A stretch of DNA of 64,000 nt, taken from Alkalibacterium sp. (GTDB taxonomy: Bacteria; Bacillota; Bacilli; Lactobacillales; Carnobacteriaceae_A). Positions 54,852 to 63,827 of this stretch are shown here, in pieces. The translations under genes and the position numbers were made by a program. The notes below the pieces were generated by a model, which worked only from the letters and a program-made list of their open reading frames with translations, had not been told where the DNA came from and did not search any database. The stretch spans positions 37,416-101,415 of the forward strand of contig RECC01000060.1 in NCBI GenBank assembly GCA_007692455.1. Reading direction: 5' to 3'. Numbering within the stretch: position 1 is the stretch's first letter; the number at the start of each line of letters is the position of its first letter.

Positions 54852-56567
54852 ATGACATTATTGCTAGAGTATTTAAAACCCTTAAGAAAAAGAATGTTTT
54901 TTGGTTTTTCAGTTAAATTTACGGGAACTATTATGGATTTGTTTTTGCCATGGATTTTGGCTTACATGATAGATGTGATTGTTCCGACAGAGAATATAAA
55001 CCGCGTAATCATTTGGGGTGGAATTATGGTCATCTGCTCGATTATAGCAGTAGTGGCCAGTATCAAAGCGAACAGAATGGCATCAAGTGTGGCCAGAGAT
55101 GCTGTTGAGAAAATCAGACATGATTTGTATGAAAAGATATCCTATCTCTCGGCAAGTCAGGCCGATTATTTCAGTACGCCTTCGCTCATCTCTAGACTCA
55201 CTTCGGATACCTATAATATTCACAGGACCATAGGACTCATGCAGAGAATAGGTGTTCGGGCACCTATTCTGCTGCTTGGGGGTATTATTATGACGCTTAC
55301 CCTCGATCCTGTACTGACTCTAGTAATGCTGGGTGTCCTTCCATTTGCAACAGTGACGGTCTATACACTTTCTAAAAGAGGCATTCCACTTTTTGATAAA
55401 CTGCAGCAGGAAGTGGACCGTCTCGTGCGAACCGTCAGGGAAAATATTACCGGAGCACGCGTAATCAAAGCTCTATCCAAAACAGATTACGAAAAAGAAC
55501 GATTTGAAGGCGTCAATCAGCGTGTAGTGGCTGCTGAAACTAAGGCAAATAAAACAATGGCTGCAACCACGCCGTTAATGAATCTGTTTCTGAACATTGG
55601 TCTGGCACTGGTTATTCTGGCTAGCGCATACCGTGTAAATCAAGGATTGACCCAACCGGGTGTGGTTATAGCCTTCATGACTTACTTCACTATCATTTTG
55701 AATTCAATGCTGAGTATCACACGTATCTTTGTTCTGTTTTCTAGAGGGATTGCTTCAGCTGACCGCATTCAGGAAATTATTTCAACAGAACATGATTTAC
55801 AGGTGAAGCCATTGGATAAAAAAAGGGAAAGGGCTCATATTCAATTCGACCAAATCACTTTTGGCTACTACTCGGGCAAACCTATTCTGAAAAATATAGA
55901 TTTTAAAGTAGATAAAGGTGACACATTGGGGATTATTGGCGCAACAGGCAGCGGAAAGACATCAATTATTAAACTTCTGATGCGACTGTATGACCCGGAT
56001 GAGGGTAGTATTCGAATAGATGGAGTAAATGTGGACAGTATGGACTTGAGAGAGCTGCATACAAAATTTGGTGTAGCCTTCCAGCATGATTTTCTTTATG
56101 CAGATACCATTAAAGAAAATGTTGATTTCGGAAGAAATATTAATGATGAAATGATTTTGGAAGCTACCGAAGATGCTCAGGCGAAAGAGTTTATCGGCTC
56201 TTTAGATGAAGGCTTGGACCACCAGTTGAACGCAAAAGCGACTAACTTGAGTGGCGGGCAAAAACAGCGTGTGCTGCTGTCCAGAGCTTTGGCTGGCAAA
56301 CCTGAAATTTTGATTCTTGACGATTCGTCAAGTGCACTGGATTACAAAACGGATGCAAATCTTCGGAAGGTACTGACTGAAAAGTATGCTGAAACGACTA
56401 CTATAATGGTTGCTCAGCGAATCAGTTCCATTCAGCATGCCAATGCCATACTCATGATTGATAATGGAGAAATTATTGGGTACGGTACGCATGAAGAACT
56501 TCTGAAAAGCTGTCCACCATACAATTCCATTTACATTAATCAGTCAGGAGGAGAATCTATTGCCTAG
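54852..56567 (+). CDS. Heterodimeric ABC exporter subunit with degenerate ATP site
   Basis: A 571-residue full-length half-exporter: six membrane helices (about 1-300) and an ATPase domain (about 335-571). Walker A GATGSGKTS (about 360-368) and signature LSGGQKQR are normal, but Walker B is LILDDSSSALD: the catalytic Glu is Asp. This is typical of one partner in LmrCD/BmrCD/EfrAB/YheIH-type heterodimers, where one ATP site is inactive. The next gene encodes the partner. Substrate unknown; multidrug or peptide export is likely. Confidence 0.93.
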   Translation: MTLLLEYLKPLRKRMFFGFSVKFTGTIMDLFLPWILAYMIDVIVPTENINRVIIWGGIMVICSIIAVVASIKANRMASSVARDAVEKIRHDLYEKISYLSASQADYFSTPSLISRLTSDTYNIHRTIGLMQRIGVRAPILLLGGIIMTLTLDPVLTLVMLGVLPFATVTVYTLSKRGIPLFDKLQQEVDRLVRTVRENITGARVIKALSKTDYEKERFEGVNQRVVAAETKANKTMAATTPLMNLFLNIGLALVILASAYRVNQGLTQPGVVIAFMTYFTIILNSMLSITRIFVLFSRGIASADRIQEIISTEHDLQVKPLDKKRERAHIQFDQITFGYYSGKPILKNIDFKVDKGDTLGIIGATGSGKTSIIKLLMRLYDPDEGSIRIDGVNVDSMDLRELHTKFGVAFQHDFLYADTIKENVDFGRNINDEMILEATEDAQAKEFIGSLDEGLDHQLNAKATNLSGGQKQRVLLSRALAGKPEILILDDSSSALDYKTDANLRKVLTEKYAETTTIMVAQRISSIQHANAILMIDNGEIIGYGTHEELLKSCPPYNSIYINQSGGESIA

Positions 56568-58359
56568 AGGTAGAAGGCGTATGCCAAGTTCAAGTAAACC
56601 AGGAAAATTGAAGACAAGTCGCTGGCATGTACTAAAACGCTTATGGGGTTACTTGTACAAGTATAAATGGCTGCTGCTTCTGGCGACAGTATTGACGATT
56701 ACAAGCAATCTCTTTTCTCTTGTAGGTCCGTTCCTGTCAGGATTGGCCATTGACTCCATACAGCCTGGACCAGGTAATGTCCTGTTTGATCAGGTGTTTT
56801 TCTATATCGGCTTAATGATAGGATTTTTTATCCTGTCTTCTCTACTGGAATACACGATGCAGCGAATGATGATCAGACTGACACAGAAAACCATTCACCG
56901 CATGCGAAAAGATGTCTTTAATAGAATGTCCGAGCTACCGGTGGGGTACTTTGACCAGCATCAGATTGGAGATATTATCAGTCGGGTGACGTATGATATT
57001 GATACGATTAATCAGTCTCTGTCCAACGACTTTATTCAAGTACTGACCAGTGCGATAACCATAGTGGTTTCACTGACTATGATGATTCTCATTTCGCCGA
57101 TACTGACCTTAGTTTTTCTTATCACCATTCCGGCTTCTGTCTTTTTGACGAAGTATATGGTCAGCCGTTTCCGACCGCTGTTTCGCAGACGATCTGAAAA
57201 GCTGGGTGAACTGAACGGCTATGTTGAAGAGATGATTTCAGGTCAGCAGACGATTAAGGCCTATAATCAGGAAGAAAATATGATTGGACGATTTGATGAA
57301 AAAAATACGGAAGCAGTCGAGGCTTATTATAATGCTGATTACTACGGAAGCATGGTAGGGCCGTCGATTAATTTTATCAACAACCTCTCGCTGTCTCTAG
57401 TCAGCGTAGTAGGAGCGCTTCTATTCTTGATGAATCTGCTGACACTTGGGGCCGTATCATCTTTTGTACTTTATTCCAGACGCTTCTCCGGACCAATCAA
57501 TGAACTGGCTAATATTATTAGTGAGCTGCAGTCGGCCTTTGCGGCAGCAGAGCGGGTCTTTCTCCTGATGGATGAACCGGCAGAAGCGGCAGATGTGGTA
57601 GGTGCTCATGTTTATGAAGATGTAAAAGGTGATGTTAGCATGAAACAGGTCTCGTTCGGCTATACACCGGACAAGATGACTATTCATGATCTGGATTTCA
57701 ATGCCCCGGAAGGGAATGTTATTGCGATAGTCGGTCCCACCGGAGCCGGAAAAACAACACTGGTTAATCTGCTTATGCGTTTTTACGACCCCAATGAAGG
57801 GGAAATCGAATTGGACGGTCTGGATACTACTCAAGCAACCCGGGAAAGTCTCCGGCTGTCATACGCAATGGTTCTCCAGGATACCTGGCTGTTTTCAGGA
57901 ACTATATTTGACAACCTTGCGTATGGAAAGGACAACGTGAGTTTAAAGACTGTCGAAGAAGCGGCGAAAGCAGCTCAGATTCATAACTTTATCATGACTC
58001 TGCCAAAGGGTTATGAGACAATCATCGATGAAGAGGGGCTCAATATTTCGCAAGGTCAGAAACAGCTGATGACGATTGCCCGGGCGATGGTTTTGGACGC
58101 AAACCTTTTGATACTGGACGAAGCAACTTCTAATGTTGATACCCAGACGGAGATGAAGATTCAGAAGGCAATGAAACGGCTGATGAAGAATAAAACCTCT
58201 TTTGTCATTGCTCATCGCCTGTCTACTATTAGAAATGCCGATTCGATTCTGGTCGTCAATGACGGAAGAATAGTTGAACAGGGCAATCATGAAGAGCTGC
58301 TGGAAGAAAGCGGCATGTATTCTGAACTATACTATTCACAGTTTGAGAGCTATGCTTAA
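56560..58359 (+). CDS. Heterodimeric ABC exporter subunit, partner
   Basis: A 599-residue half-exporter with a basic N-terminal tail (about 1-35), six membrane helices (about 36-335) and an ATPase domain (about 365-599). Walker A GPTGAGKTT (about 397-405) and Walker B LLILDEATSNVD are canonical, while the signature is NISQGQKQ in place of LSGGQ. Paired with the preceding subunit this gives one active and one degenerate ATP site, as in known heterodimers. TTG 56560 follows AGGAGGAG by seven bases and overlaps the previous gene by eight. Confidence 0.93.
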   Translation: MPRGRRRMPSSSKPGKLKTSRWHVLKRLWGYLYKYKWLLLLATVLTITSNLFSLVGPFLSGLAIDSIQPGPGNVLFDQVFFYIGLMIGFFILSSLLEYTMQRMMIRLTQKTIHRMRKDVFNRMSELPVGYFDQHQIGDIISRVTYDIDTINQSLSNDFIQVLTSAITIVVSLTMMILISPILTLVFLITIPASVFLTKYMVSRFRPLFRRRSEKLGELNGYVEEMISGQQTIKAYNQEENMIGRFDEKNTEAVEAYYNADYYGSMVGPSINFINNLSLSLVSVVGALLFLMNLLTLGAVSSFVLYSRRFSGPINELANIISELQSAFAAAERVFLLMDEPAEAADVVGAHVYEDVKGDVSMKQVSFGYTPDKMTIHDLDFNAPEGNVIAIVGPTGAGKTTLVNLLMRFYDPNEGEIELDGLDTTQATRESLRLSYAMVLQDTWLFSGTIFDNLAYGKDNVSLKTVEEAAKAAQIHNFIMTLPKGYETIIDEEGLNISQGQKQLMTIARAMVLDANLLILDEATSNVDTQTEMKIQKAMKRLMKNKTSFVIAHRLSTIRNADSILVVNDGRIVEQGNHEELLEESGMYSELYYSQFESYA

Positions 58360-58388
58360 CTGAATATCAGAGTTGTGTAGAGCAAAAG

Positions 58389-58435
58389 AAAGTAACGCCT
58401 CCGTTAATTTTAATTAAAGGAGGCGTTACTTTTTA
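58389..58435 (+). terminator. Rho-independent terminator
   Basis: Perfect 14-base stem AAAGTAACGCCTCC / GGAGGCGTTACTTT, 16-base loop and T tail. Confidence 0.93.
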
Positions 58436-58456
58436 AGTTTGTCATTCACGAGATAG

Positions 58457-59371
58457 TCATAACAAGTAGGTAGCCAGGCTGATCATCAATGGCATGGTAA
58501 CAATAGAAAAGAAGCTGGCCAGGATAATAATTCGCGCCCCATATTCATAATCTCCCCCGTATAATTGAGAGAATAGAGCGGTATTAACAGCGGTTGGCGT
58601 ACAGTTGGCTATGGCCAGAACGAGTAAAACTGACGGGTGGCTGATTGGAAGCAACCAGAGAAGGCCTAAAGCAACCAGTGGAGCAATAATCAGTCGAACA
58701 GCAACAGTCAGATAATTGCTTTTGACCAGGAAAATATCTTTTATGTTACTGCGAGCGAGGTAGCCTCCGAGCAACATCATTCCTAGAGGAGAGCTTAAAC
58801 TGCCAATCGTATCCAGACTATTGTATAAGACACCCGGAAGAGGAATGCGCGTAATATATAAGGTGAAACCGATGAAGGCTCCGATGCTTGCTGGGTTTGT
58901 CAGGATCGATTTAATGGTAATTGGTTGTTTCCCTTCAGATAACATCCATATGCCGTATGTAAACTGAAAAATGGCAGAAGTGACAATATACATGGAAAGG
59001 TAAAATATACCTTCGTATCCGAGAAGAGGGAGTACGATTGGAATACCCATAAAAGCTGTGTTTGAAAATACAACGGCATATCGATCGATTTTTGATCGAT
59101 TTCTAAGTAGGGTATGGGCAATGGCTATACGTGATAATGTTATTGCCAGCGCACCTATCATAGCGGACCAAAGCAGTTGAAGCTGGTTTGCTTCAAAGTC
59201 CTGTTGAAATGATATCAGCATGACAATGGGAATGACGAATTTAGTGACAATATTTGCAAGTTGCTGACTGCCGTTCATGTCAAGAAAATTAATTTTCACA
59301 AGAACAAATCCGAACATCATAATAAAAAACATCTGTAGCAACTGATTAATAATCACTGAAGAAATTTCCAT
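58457..59371 (-). CDS. AEC-family (auxin efflux carrier-like) transporter
   Basis: A 304-residue membrane protein with about ten helices in two similar halves, of the AEC family that includes malate permeases and MleP. Seen are MMFGFVLVKINFLD, FSNTAFMGIPIVLPLLG (about 103-119) and ANCTPTAVNTALFSQLYGGD (about 255-274), the conserved family regions. Substrate is probably an organic or amino acid anion. AGAAGG precedes the start on the coding strand. Confidence 0.9.
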   Translation of the reverse strand: MEISSVIINQLLQMFFIMMFGFVLVKINFLDMNGSQQLANIVTKFVIPIVMLISFQQDFEANQLQLLWSAMIGALAITLSRIAIAHTLLRNRSKIDRYAVVFSNTAFMGIPIVLPLLGYEGIFYLSMYIVTSAIFQFTYGIWMLSEGKQPITIKSILTNPASIGAFIGFTLYITRIPLPGVLYNSLDTIGSLSSPLGMMLLGGYLARSNIKDIFLVKSNYLTVAVRLIIAPLVALGLLWLLPISHPSVLLVLAIANCTPTAVNTALFSQLYGGDYEYGARIIILASFFSIVTMPLMISLATYLL

Positions 59372-59497
59372 ATCTTTCGCCTTCTATTCATTTTGTAGTA
59401 AACTAAAGTAGATAAAATTAGTATCTTATTACTATACCTTCAAAACGGACTGAATGCAAAAACAGATTAACATATTGATGATAAGGAAGTGACGATA

Positions 59498-59881
59498 GTG
59501 CTGACAAATTTTATCCATCATGTGGCTATAATTGCGAGCGATTATGAAACATCAAAGCACTTTTATTCAGAAATACTGGGATTTGAAATTATACATGAGG
59601 CATATAGGGAAGAAAGGCAATCATATAAACTTGATTTAAAAGTAGGAGAGAGTCAAATTGAGTTGTTTTCTTTTCCTGATGTACCCGAGCGACAAAACAA
59701 GCCGGAAGCAGCCGGACTTAGGCATCTCTGCTTTGCAGTGGAAGATGTCAATGAAGCGGTTAAGGAGCTAACTGCTAAAGGAGTGGAAGTGGAAGATATT
59801 CGGTTGGATCCTTATACACATAAGACCTACACATTTTTCAAGGATCCGGATGGCTTGCCGCTGGAATTGTACGAAAAGTAG
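59498..59881 (+). CDS. VOC-family (glyoxalase-fold) protein
   Basis: A 127-residue vicinal-oxygen-chelate protein. It carries the usual metal-ligand positions: His in FIHHVAII, Glu in QIELFSF, His in LRHLCFAVED and Glu in LPLELYEK. The sequence resembles the YaeR/GloA2 group of lactoylglutathione lyase-related proteins; the substrate is uncertain. GTG 59498 follows AAGGA by nine bases, better than GTG 59489, which overlaps it. Confidence 0.88.
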   Translation: MLTNFIHHVAIIASDYETSKHFYSEILGFEIIHEAYREERQSYKLDLKVGESQIELFSFPDVPERQNKPEAAGLRHLCFAVEDVNEAVKELTAKGVEVEDIRLDPYTHKTYTFFKDPDGLPLELYEK

Positions 59882-59891
59882 AAGAGTGCAA

Positions 59892-59925
59892 AAAAGAACC
59901 CCTGTTTCCGCAGGGGTTCTTTTGC
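59892..59925 (+). terminator. Rho-independent terminator
   Basis: Stem AAAAGAACCCCTG / CAGGGGTTCTTTT with loop TTTCCG. Confidence 0.92.
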
Positions 59926-59943
59926 ATAGAAAGGAGATGATTT

Positions 59944-60012
59944 ATGAAAAAGAAAACTAGTAGTACTGCTACTAACTATGTTTCTATACAAATGATAACG
60001 CATACATTATGA
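59944..60012 (+). CDS. Possible 22-codon small ORF
   Basis: ATG 59944 follows a textbook AAGGAG (59931-59936) at seven bases and opens 22 codons (MKKKTSSTATNYVSIQMITH...) to TGA. It contains a self-complementary AGTAGTACTGCTACT. It could be a leader peptide, a small basic protein, or the start of a decayed gene. No family is recognised. Confidence 0.25.
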   Translation: MKKKTSSTATNYVSIQMITHTL

Positions 60013-60096
60013 ATAGTCAACAATTATTTTAGTTTATTTTTAATTAATGTAAACGCTTGATTTGATAATATGTGTTATTTTTAAAAAGGAGGAAAG

Positions 60097-60110
60097 CTTG
60101 ACGAGTCAAG
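60097..60110. promoter_or_regulatory. Palindrome upstream of glyoxalase I gene
   Basis: CTTGACGAGTCAAG is a six-plus-six palindrome. It overlaps a possible -35 (TTGACG, 60098-60103) for a CAAAAT -10 at 60121, so it may be an operator. A weak cre-like site ATGTAAACGCTTGATT lies upstream at 60047-60062. Confidence 0.35.
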
Positions 60111-60155
60111 GAAAGTAAGGCAAAATGAAAGCATAATTACTGAGGGGGAAAATCG

Positions 60156-60542
60156 ATGAGAAAAAGAATGCTCCATACTTGTATACGGGTTAAAGATTTA
60201 GATAAATCTCTATTATTTTATAAAGATGTTCTAGGGCTTAAAGAAGTGCGTCGTCTGGACTATCCAGACTATAAATTCACTTTGGTATATTTAGCTTTAC
60301 CCGGCGACGAGGTTGAACTTGAGTTAACCTATAACTACGATCAGGAAGAACCGTACGATTTAGGTAATGGGTATGGCCATATTGCTATTGGTGTGGAAAA
60401 CCTGGAAACTACCCATGAAGAATACAACCAGTCGGGATACGATGTGACTGAGTTAAAGGGCTTGTCAGATGGTGCAGCGTCCTATTTCTTCATTAAGGAT
60501 CCGGATGGATACAAAATCGAAATGATTCAGTTAAAAGACTGA
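60156..60542 (+). CDS. gloA: Lactoylglutathione lyase (glyoxalase I)
   Basis: GloA turns the hemithioacetal of methylglyoxal and glutathione into S-lactoylglutathione. The 128 residues have the four metal ligands in place: His7 in LHTCIRV, Glu in EVELELTYN, His in YGHIAIGV and Glu in YKIEMIQ, and motifs DLDKSLLFYKDVLGL and FIKDPDGY. A GAGGGGG site precedes ATG 60156. With glutathione reductase elsewhere in the window it suggests a working glutathione-based detoxification. Confidence 0.95.
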   Translation: MRKRMLHTCIRVKDLDKSLLFYKDVLGLKEVRRLDYPDYKFTLVYLALPGDEVELELTYNYDQEEPYDLGNGYGHIAIGVENLETTHEEYNQSGYDVTELKGLSDGAASYFFIKDPDGYKIEMIQLKD

Positions 60543-60558
60543 GTGTCAAAAACAGTTA

Positions 60559-60579
60559 CCTCGAGAGTTGTTCTCGAGG
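60559..60579 (+). other. Hairpin without T-tract between gloA and the GGT gene
   Basis: CCTCGAGA-GTTGT-TCTCGAGG, a perfect eight-base stem, followed by CTACATAC and not by T residues; probably an mRNA structure and not a terminator. Similar to the one after ftsX. Confidence 0.45.
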
Positions 60580-60604
60580 CTACATACAAAGGGGATAAGC
60601 AATT

Positions 60605-62218
60605 ATGGGGGATTTGAATTTTAAAACGGACGCATTTCGTTATTCATCAAGACGTGAATGTGTCTATGGAAAGAACGGTATGGTGGCTACATCACATCCA
60701 GCAGCAGCACAGGTGGGACTGGAGCTGTTGAAAAAAGGTGGCAATGCAATAGACGCAGCGATAGGAACTGCTGCCGCTTTGACTGTAGTAGAGCCGGGTT
60801 CAAACGGCATCGGAGGTGACAGCTTCAGTATCATCTGGAAAGATAATAAGCTATCTGGATTGAATGCCAGTGGTCCGTCACCACAGAAAATGAATCCGGA
60901 TAAATATGTAAATAATGAAGAGGATTTTCCGACCTTTGGCATAAATACAGTGACAGTTCCTGGAGTTCCCGCCGGTTGGGTGGAGCTCAACAGGAAGCAC
61001 GGGAAACTGTCGCTCGAGGAAGTACTGGAGCCGGCTGCCAAACTCGCTGAAGAAGGTTTTGTAGTCACTGACGTGGTTGGCCAGTCTTTCCACAGATCAT
61101 TTAAACGATTTTCAAAAGAAAATAAAAAGCACCCTGAGCTTAAGTCCTGGTTTGAAGTGTTTGCACCTCAAGGTAAATCGATGAAAGCAATGGATGTCCT
61201 GAAATTAAAAGGGCATGCTAAAGGCTTGCGGTTGATTGCGCAATCTAAGGGCAAAGCCTTTTATTCAGGAGAAATAGCTCAAGCTATAGACGCTTTTTCA
61301 GTCAAGTATGAGGGGTGCATTAGATATGAAGATTTGGCTGCCTATAAGCCGGAATGGGTTGACCCGATTTCCATCGATTATAAAGGGTTTAAAATTTGGG
61401 AAATGCCGCCTAATGGCCAGGGCATAGTAGCTTTGATGGCTTTAAACAGCCTTAAATTTTTGGAGCTAGACGGAATTGATCATCCTCTGACGCTTCATAA
61501 ACAGATAGAAGCAGTTAAACTGGCTTTTTCAGATGGCAATTTAACGATTGCGGACAGTCGTCACATGACAGTTTCTAAAGAACGCCTGCTTTCAGAAGAA
61601 TATGCTCGAAATCGAGCTGGACTAATTGGAGATGAGGCAACAGAAGCTGTTCCCGGTATTAAGGATGATTCAGGAACGGTTTATCTGGCAACGGCTGATT
61701 CAGAAGGGAATATGGTATCCTATATTCAAAGTAACTATATGGGGTTCGGCTCTGGTGCGGTCATTCCAGAATATGGCATCAGTCTGAACAACCGGGCGGT
61801 CGGTTTTTCACGTGAGGAAGGTCATGTAAATTGTCTAGGACCTGGAAAACGGCCATTTAACACAATCATTCCGGGTTTTATTACTAAAGGTGACAAACCA
61901 GTCGGTCCTTTTGGAGTTATGGGTGGACAGATGCAGCCCCAAGGTCATGTCCAGGTAGTACAGTCACTGATTGACTTTAACCTAAACCCCCAGGATGCAT
62001 TGGATGCTCCGAGGTGGCAGTGGTTTAAAGGAAACAAAGTCATTGTCGAACCGGAAATGCCTGTATCAACCATGAATGCGCTGAAGAATATGGGACACGA
62101 AATATCCGTTGAATTAAACAAAGGTCAATTTGGTAGAGGCCAGATTATTATTAAAAATGGTGAGGCATTGGTAGGTGGAACGGAACCGCGAACGGATGGC
62201 TCCGTCGTTGCCTGGTAA
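60605..62218 (+). CDS. Gamma-glutamyltransferase (YwrD-like, no signal peptide)
   Basis: A 537-residue N-terminal nucleophile hydrolase that cleaves gamma-glutamyl bonds, such as in glutathione. It has MVATSHPAAAQVGLELLKKG and GGNAIDAAIGTAAALTVVEP near the start, the cleavage/catalytic Thr358 in DDSGTVYLATAD, and NYMGFGSGAV and GVMGGQMQPQGHVQV. It has no signal peptide, unlike secreted GGT but like YwrD of Bacillus. It follows gloA, so glutathione turnover is the likely setting; other gamma-glutamyl substrates are possible. Confidence 0.93.
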   Translation: MGDLNFKTDAFRYSSRRECVYGKNGMVATSHPAAAQVGLELLKKGGNAIDAAIGTAAALTVVEPGSNGIGGDSFSIIWKDNKLSGLNASGPSPQKMNPDKYVNNEEDFPTFGINTVTVPGVPAGWVELNRKHGKLSLEEVLEPAAKLAEEGFVVTDVVGQSFHRSFKRFSKENKKHPELKSWFEVFAPQGKSMKAMDVLKLKGHAKGLRLIAQSKGKAFYSGEIAQAIDAFSVKYEGCIRYEDLAAYKPEWVDPISIDYKGFKIWEMPPNGQGIVALMALNSLKFLELDGIDHPLTLHKQIEAVKLAFSDGNLTIADSRHMTVSKERLLSEEYARNRAGLIGDEATEAVPGIKDDSGTVYLATADSEGNMVSYIQSNYMGFGSGAVIPEYGISLNNRAVGFSREEGHVNCLGPGKRPFNTIIPGFITKGDKPVGPFGVMGGQMQPQGHVQVVQSLIDFNLNPQDALDAPRWQWFKGNKVIVEPEMPVSTMNALKNMGHEISVELNKGQFGRGQIIIKNGEALVGGTEPRTDGSVVAW

Positions 62219-62242
62219 AAAAAGAGTCTAAAGGAGAAATAG

Positions 62243-63127
62243 ATGGGATTGTTAGTGTTTGATATAGGAGGAACCAGTGTCAAGTATGGTTTCTGGGACG
62301 AAGAAGAAAAGATTAAAGATAAAGGGAGCTTTAAATCACCCGGAGATTGGAAGGAAATGAAACGCCTGCTAATAGAGGTAAAAAAGCAGTATGAAGAAAC
62401 ACACTCATTGAAGGGCGTTGCTATTTCTGCTCCCGGAGCAGTCAATCAGGTCGACCGGCAGATAGAAGGGTTCAGCGCTTTGAATTACCTGAACTATTTT
62501 CCGATTTATAGCGAACTTGAAGAGGCTTTCGGCTTGCCTGTTTCAATAGAAAACGATGCTAATTGTGCCGGTCTGGCGGAAGTCTGGCGCGGGGCTGCAA
62601 AACATAATGATAATGTGCTCTTTGTGGTCATAGGCTCTGGCGTGGGTGGAGCAGTTATAGTAAATCGGAAAGTTCATCACGGACATCATCTGCATGGAGG
62701 AGAGTTCGGCTTTATGCTGATGAACGACACGGAAGTCTTCAGTCAAGTTGGGACTGCAGTGGCGATGGCGAGGCGTTATGCCGTAAGGAAAGGACTCGCA
62801 TACGATGATATTGACGGCAAGGCAGTGTTTGAGCTGGCCGAGCAGGGAGATTCCATTGCGAAAGAAGAAGTCGATAGTTTCTTCAAATATCTAACCATCG
62901 GGCTGTACAACCTCTCGCTAGCTTTTGACCCTGAGAAAATAATTATTGGAGGCGGTGTCTCTAATCTAAACGGTCTGCTGGAACGCATTGAGCTGGAGCT
63001 TGACAGGCTGAAAGAAAGTATGACATTTTTCCCGTTCAGACCAATTATTGATACCTGTGCGTTCAAAAGCGATGCCAACCTGATTGGGGCAGTTTATAAT
63101 TTTAAACAGAAGCATGACAACAACTAA
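62243..63127 (+). CDS. ROK-family sugar kinase/regulator-like protein
   Basis: A 294-residue ROK protein with the phosphate-1 motif DIGGTSVKYG (about 6-15), the catalytic IENDANCAGLAEVWRGA (about 96-112), GSGVGGAVIVN and GHHLHGGEFG (about 146-155). The usual ROK zinc cysteines (CxCGxxGC) are absent. No helix-turn-helix is present, so it is a kinase-type and not a repressor-type ROK; the sugar is not known. It starts 24 bases after the GGT gene with AAAGGAG. Confidence 0.9.
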   Translation: MGLLVFDIGGTSVKYGFWDEEEKIKDKGSFKSPGDWKEMKRLLIEVKKQYEETHSLKGVAISAPGAVNQVDRQIEGFSALNYLNYFPIYSELEEAFGLPVSIENDANCAGLAEVWRGAAKHNDNVLFVVIGSGVGGAVIVNRKVHHGHHLHGGEFGFMLMNDTEVFSQVGTAVAMARRYAVRKGLAYDDIDGKAVFELAEQGDSIAKEEVDSFFKYLTIGLYNLSLAFDPEKIIIGGGVSNLNGLLERIELELDRLKESMTFFPFRPIIDTCAFKSDANLIGAVYNFKQKHDNN

Positions 63128-63148
63128 TGCCTTTTAGGAGGTTACAGG

Positions 63149-63796
63149 GTGAAAATTGATAATAATGATACGCTATTATTTATAGGCGACAGCATCACTG
63201 ATGCAGGACGAGACCGTATGGACGGTAAAAGTTTAGGTCAGGGCTTTCCTCTTTTGATAGCATCCTATCTTCAGACACATTTTCCAGAAAAAAGACTGAC
63301 GATATTGAACCGAGGCGTGGGAGGCGATCGGCTTAGTGATGTGAAAAGCAGATGGGAAGAAGACTGCCTCATCATCAATCCGGACATTGTGACTCTCTTA
63401 ATTGGTATTAATGATACCTGGAGTAACGTGGATGCCGATAAAAAAGTGACGGACAGTGAGCTGGTAGAATTTGAATCAAATTACCGTTTTTTACTTAAAT
63501 CACTTCATCAACGAACGGATGCAAGGGTAGTGCTTATGGAACCATATGTGCTGCCGTTCCCTAAAGACCGTGTGGACTGGAGAGCAGATTTGGATCCGAG
63601 GATTCAGATTGTCCGTAAAATGGCACGCGATTATCAGACTGAACTTATTCCTCTAGATGGCTTAATGAATGCTGAGGGAATAAGAAATGGTTTCAGTTAC
63701 TATACCGGGGATGATGGAGTCCATCCAACTGTTGCCGGACACGGGCTAATTGCTCAATCCTGGATAGAAAATGTAGTGAAAAAAAGGACCTATTGA
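63149..63796 (+). CDS. SGNH/GDSL-family esterase
   Basis: A 215-residue SGNH hydrolase with block I FIGDSITDAGRD (Ser about 14), block II GVGGDRL, block III IGINDTW and block V DGVHPTVAGH (Asp and His of the triad). No signal peptide. Likely substrates are acetylated sugars or esters. GTG 63149 follows GGAGG; it lies 21 bases after the ROK gene, so the two may act on the same carbohydrate. Confidence 0.92.
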   Translation: MKIDNNDTLLFIGDSITDAGRDRMDGKSLGQGFPLLIASYLQTHFPEKRLTILNRGVGGDRLSDVKSRWEEDCLIINPDIVTLLIGINDTWSNVDADKKVTDSELVEFESNYRFLLKSLHQRTDARVVLMEPYVLPFPKDRVDWRADLDPRIQIVRKMARDYQTELIPLDGLMNAEGIRNGFSYYTGDDGVHPTVAGHGLIAQSWIENVVKKRTY

Positions 63797-63821
63797 TATT
63801 AACTTTTTAATATGGTATAGT
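63793..63821 (+). promoter_or_regulatory. Strong promoter of the terminal RNA unit
   Basis: TTGATA (63793-63798), 17-base spacer, TATAGT (63816-63821) with TGG extension; overlaps the stop codon of the esterase gene. Confidence 0.8.
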
Positions 63822-63827
63822 TCTGTT

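Noticed and set aside
60047-60062. cre (CcpA) site ATGTAAACGCTTGATT
   Set aside because: The last invariant CA of the cre consensus is missing; a similar partial match (reverse strand) occurs near 36294-36309, so it is not specific.
60664-61068. 134-codon minus-strand ORF inside the gamma-glutamyltransferase gene
   Set aside because: Antisense shadow of a conserved coding region without its own ribosome site.
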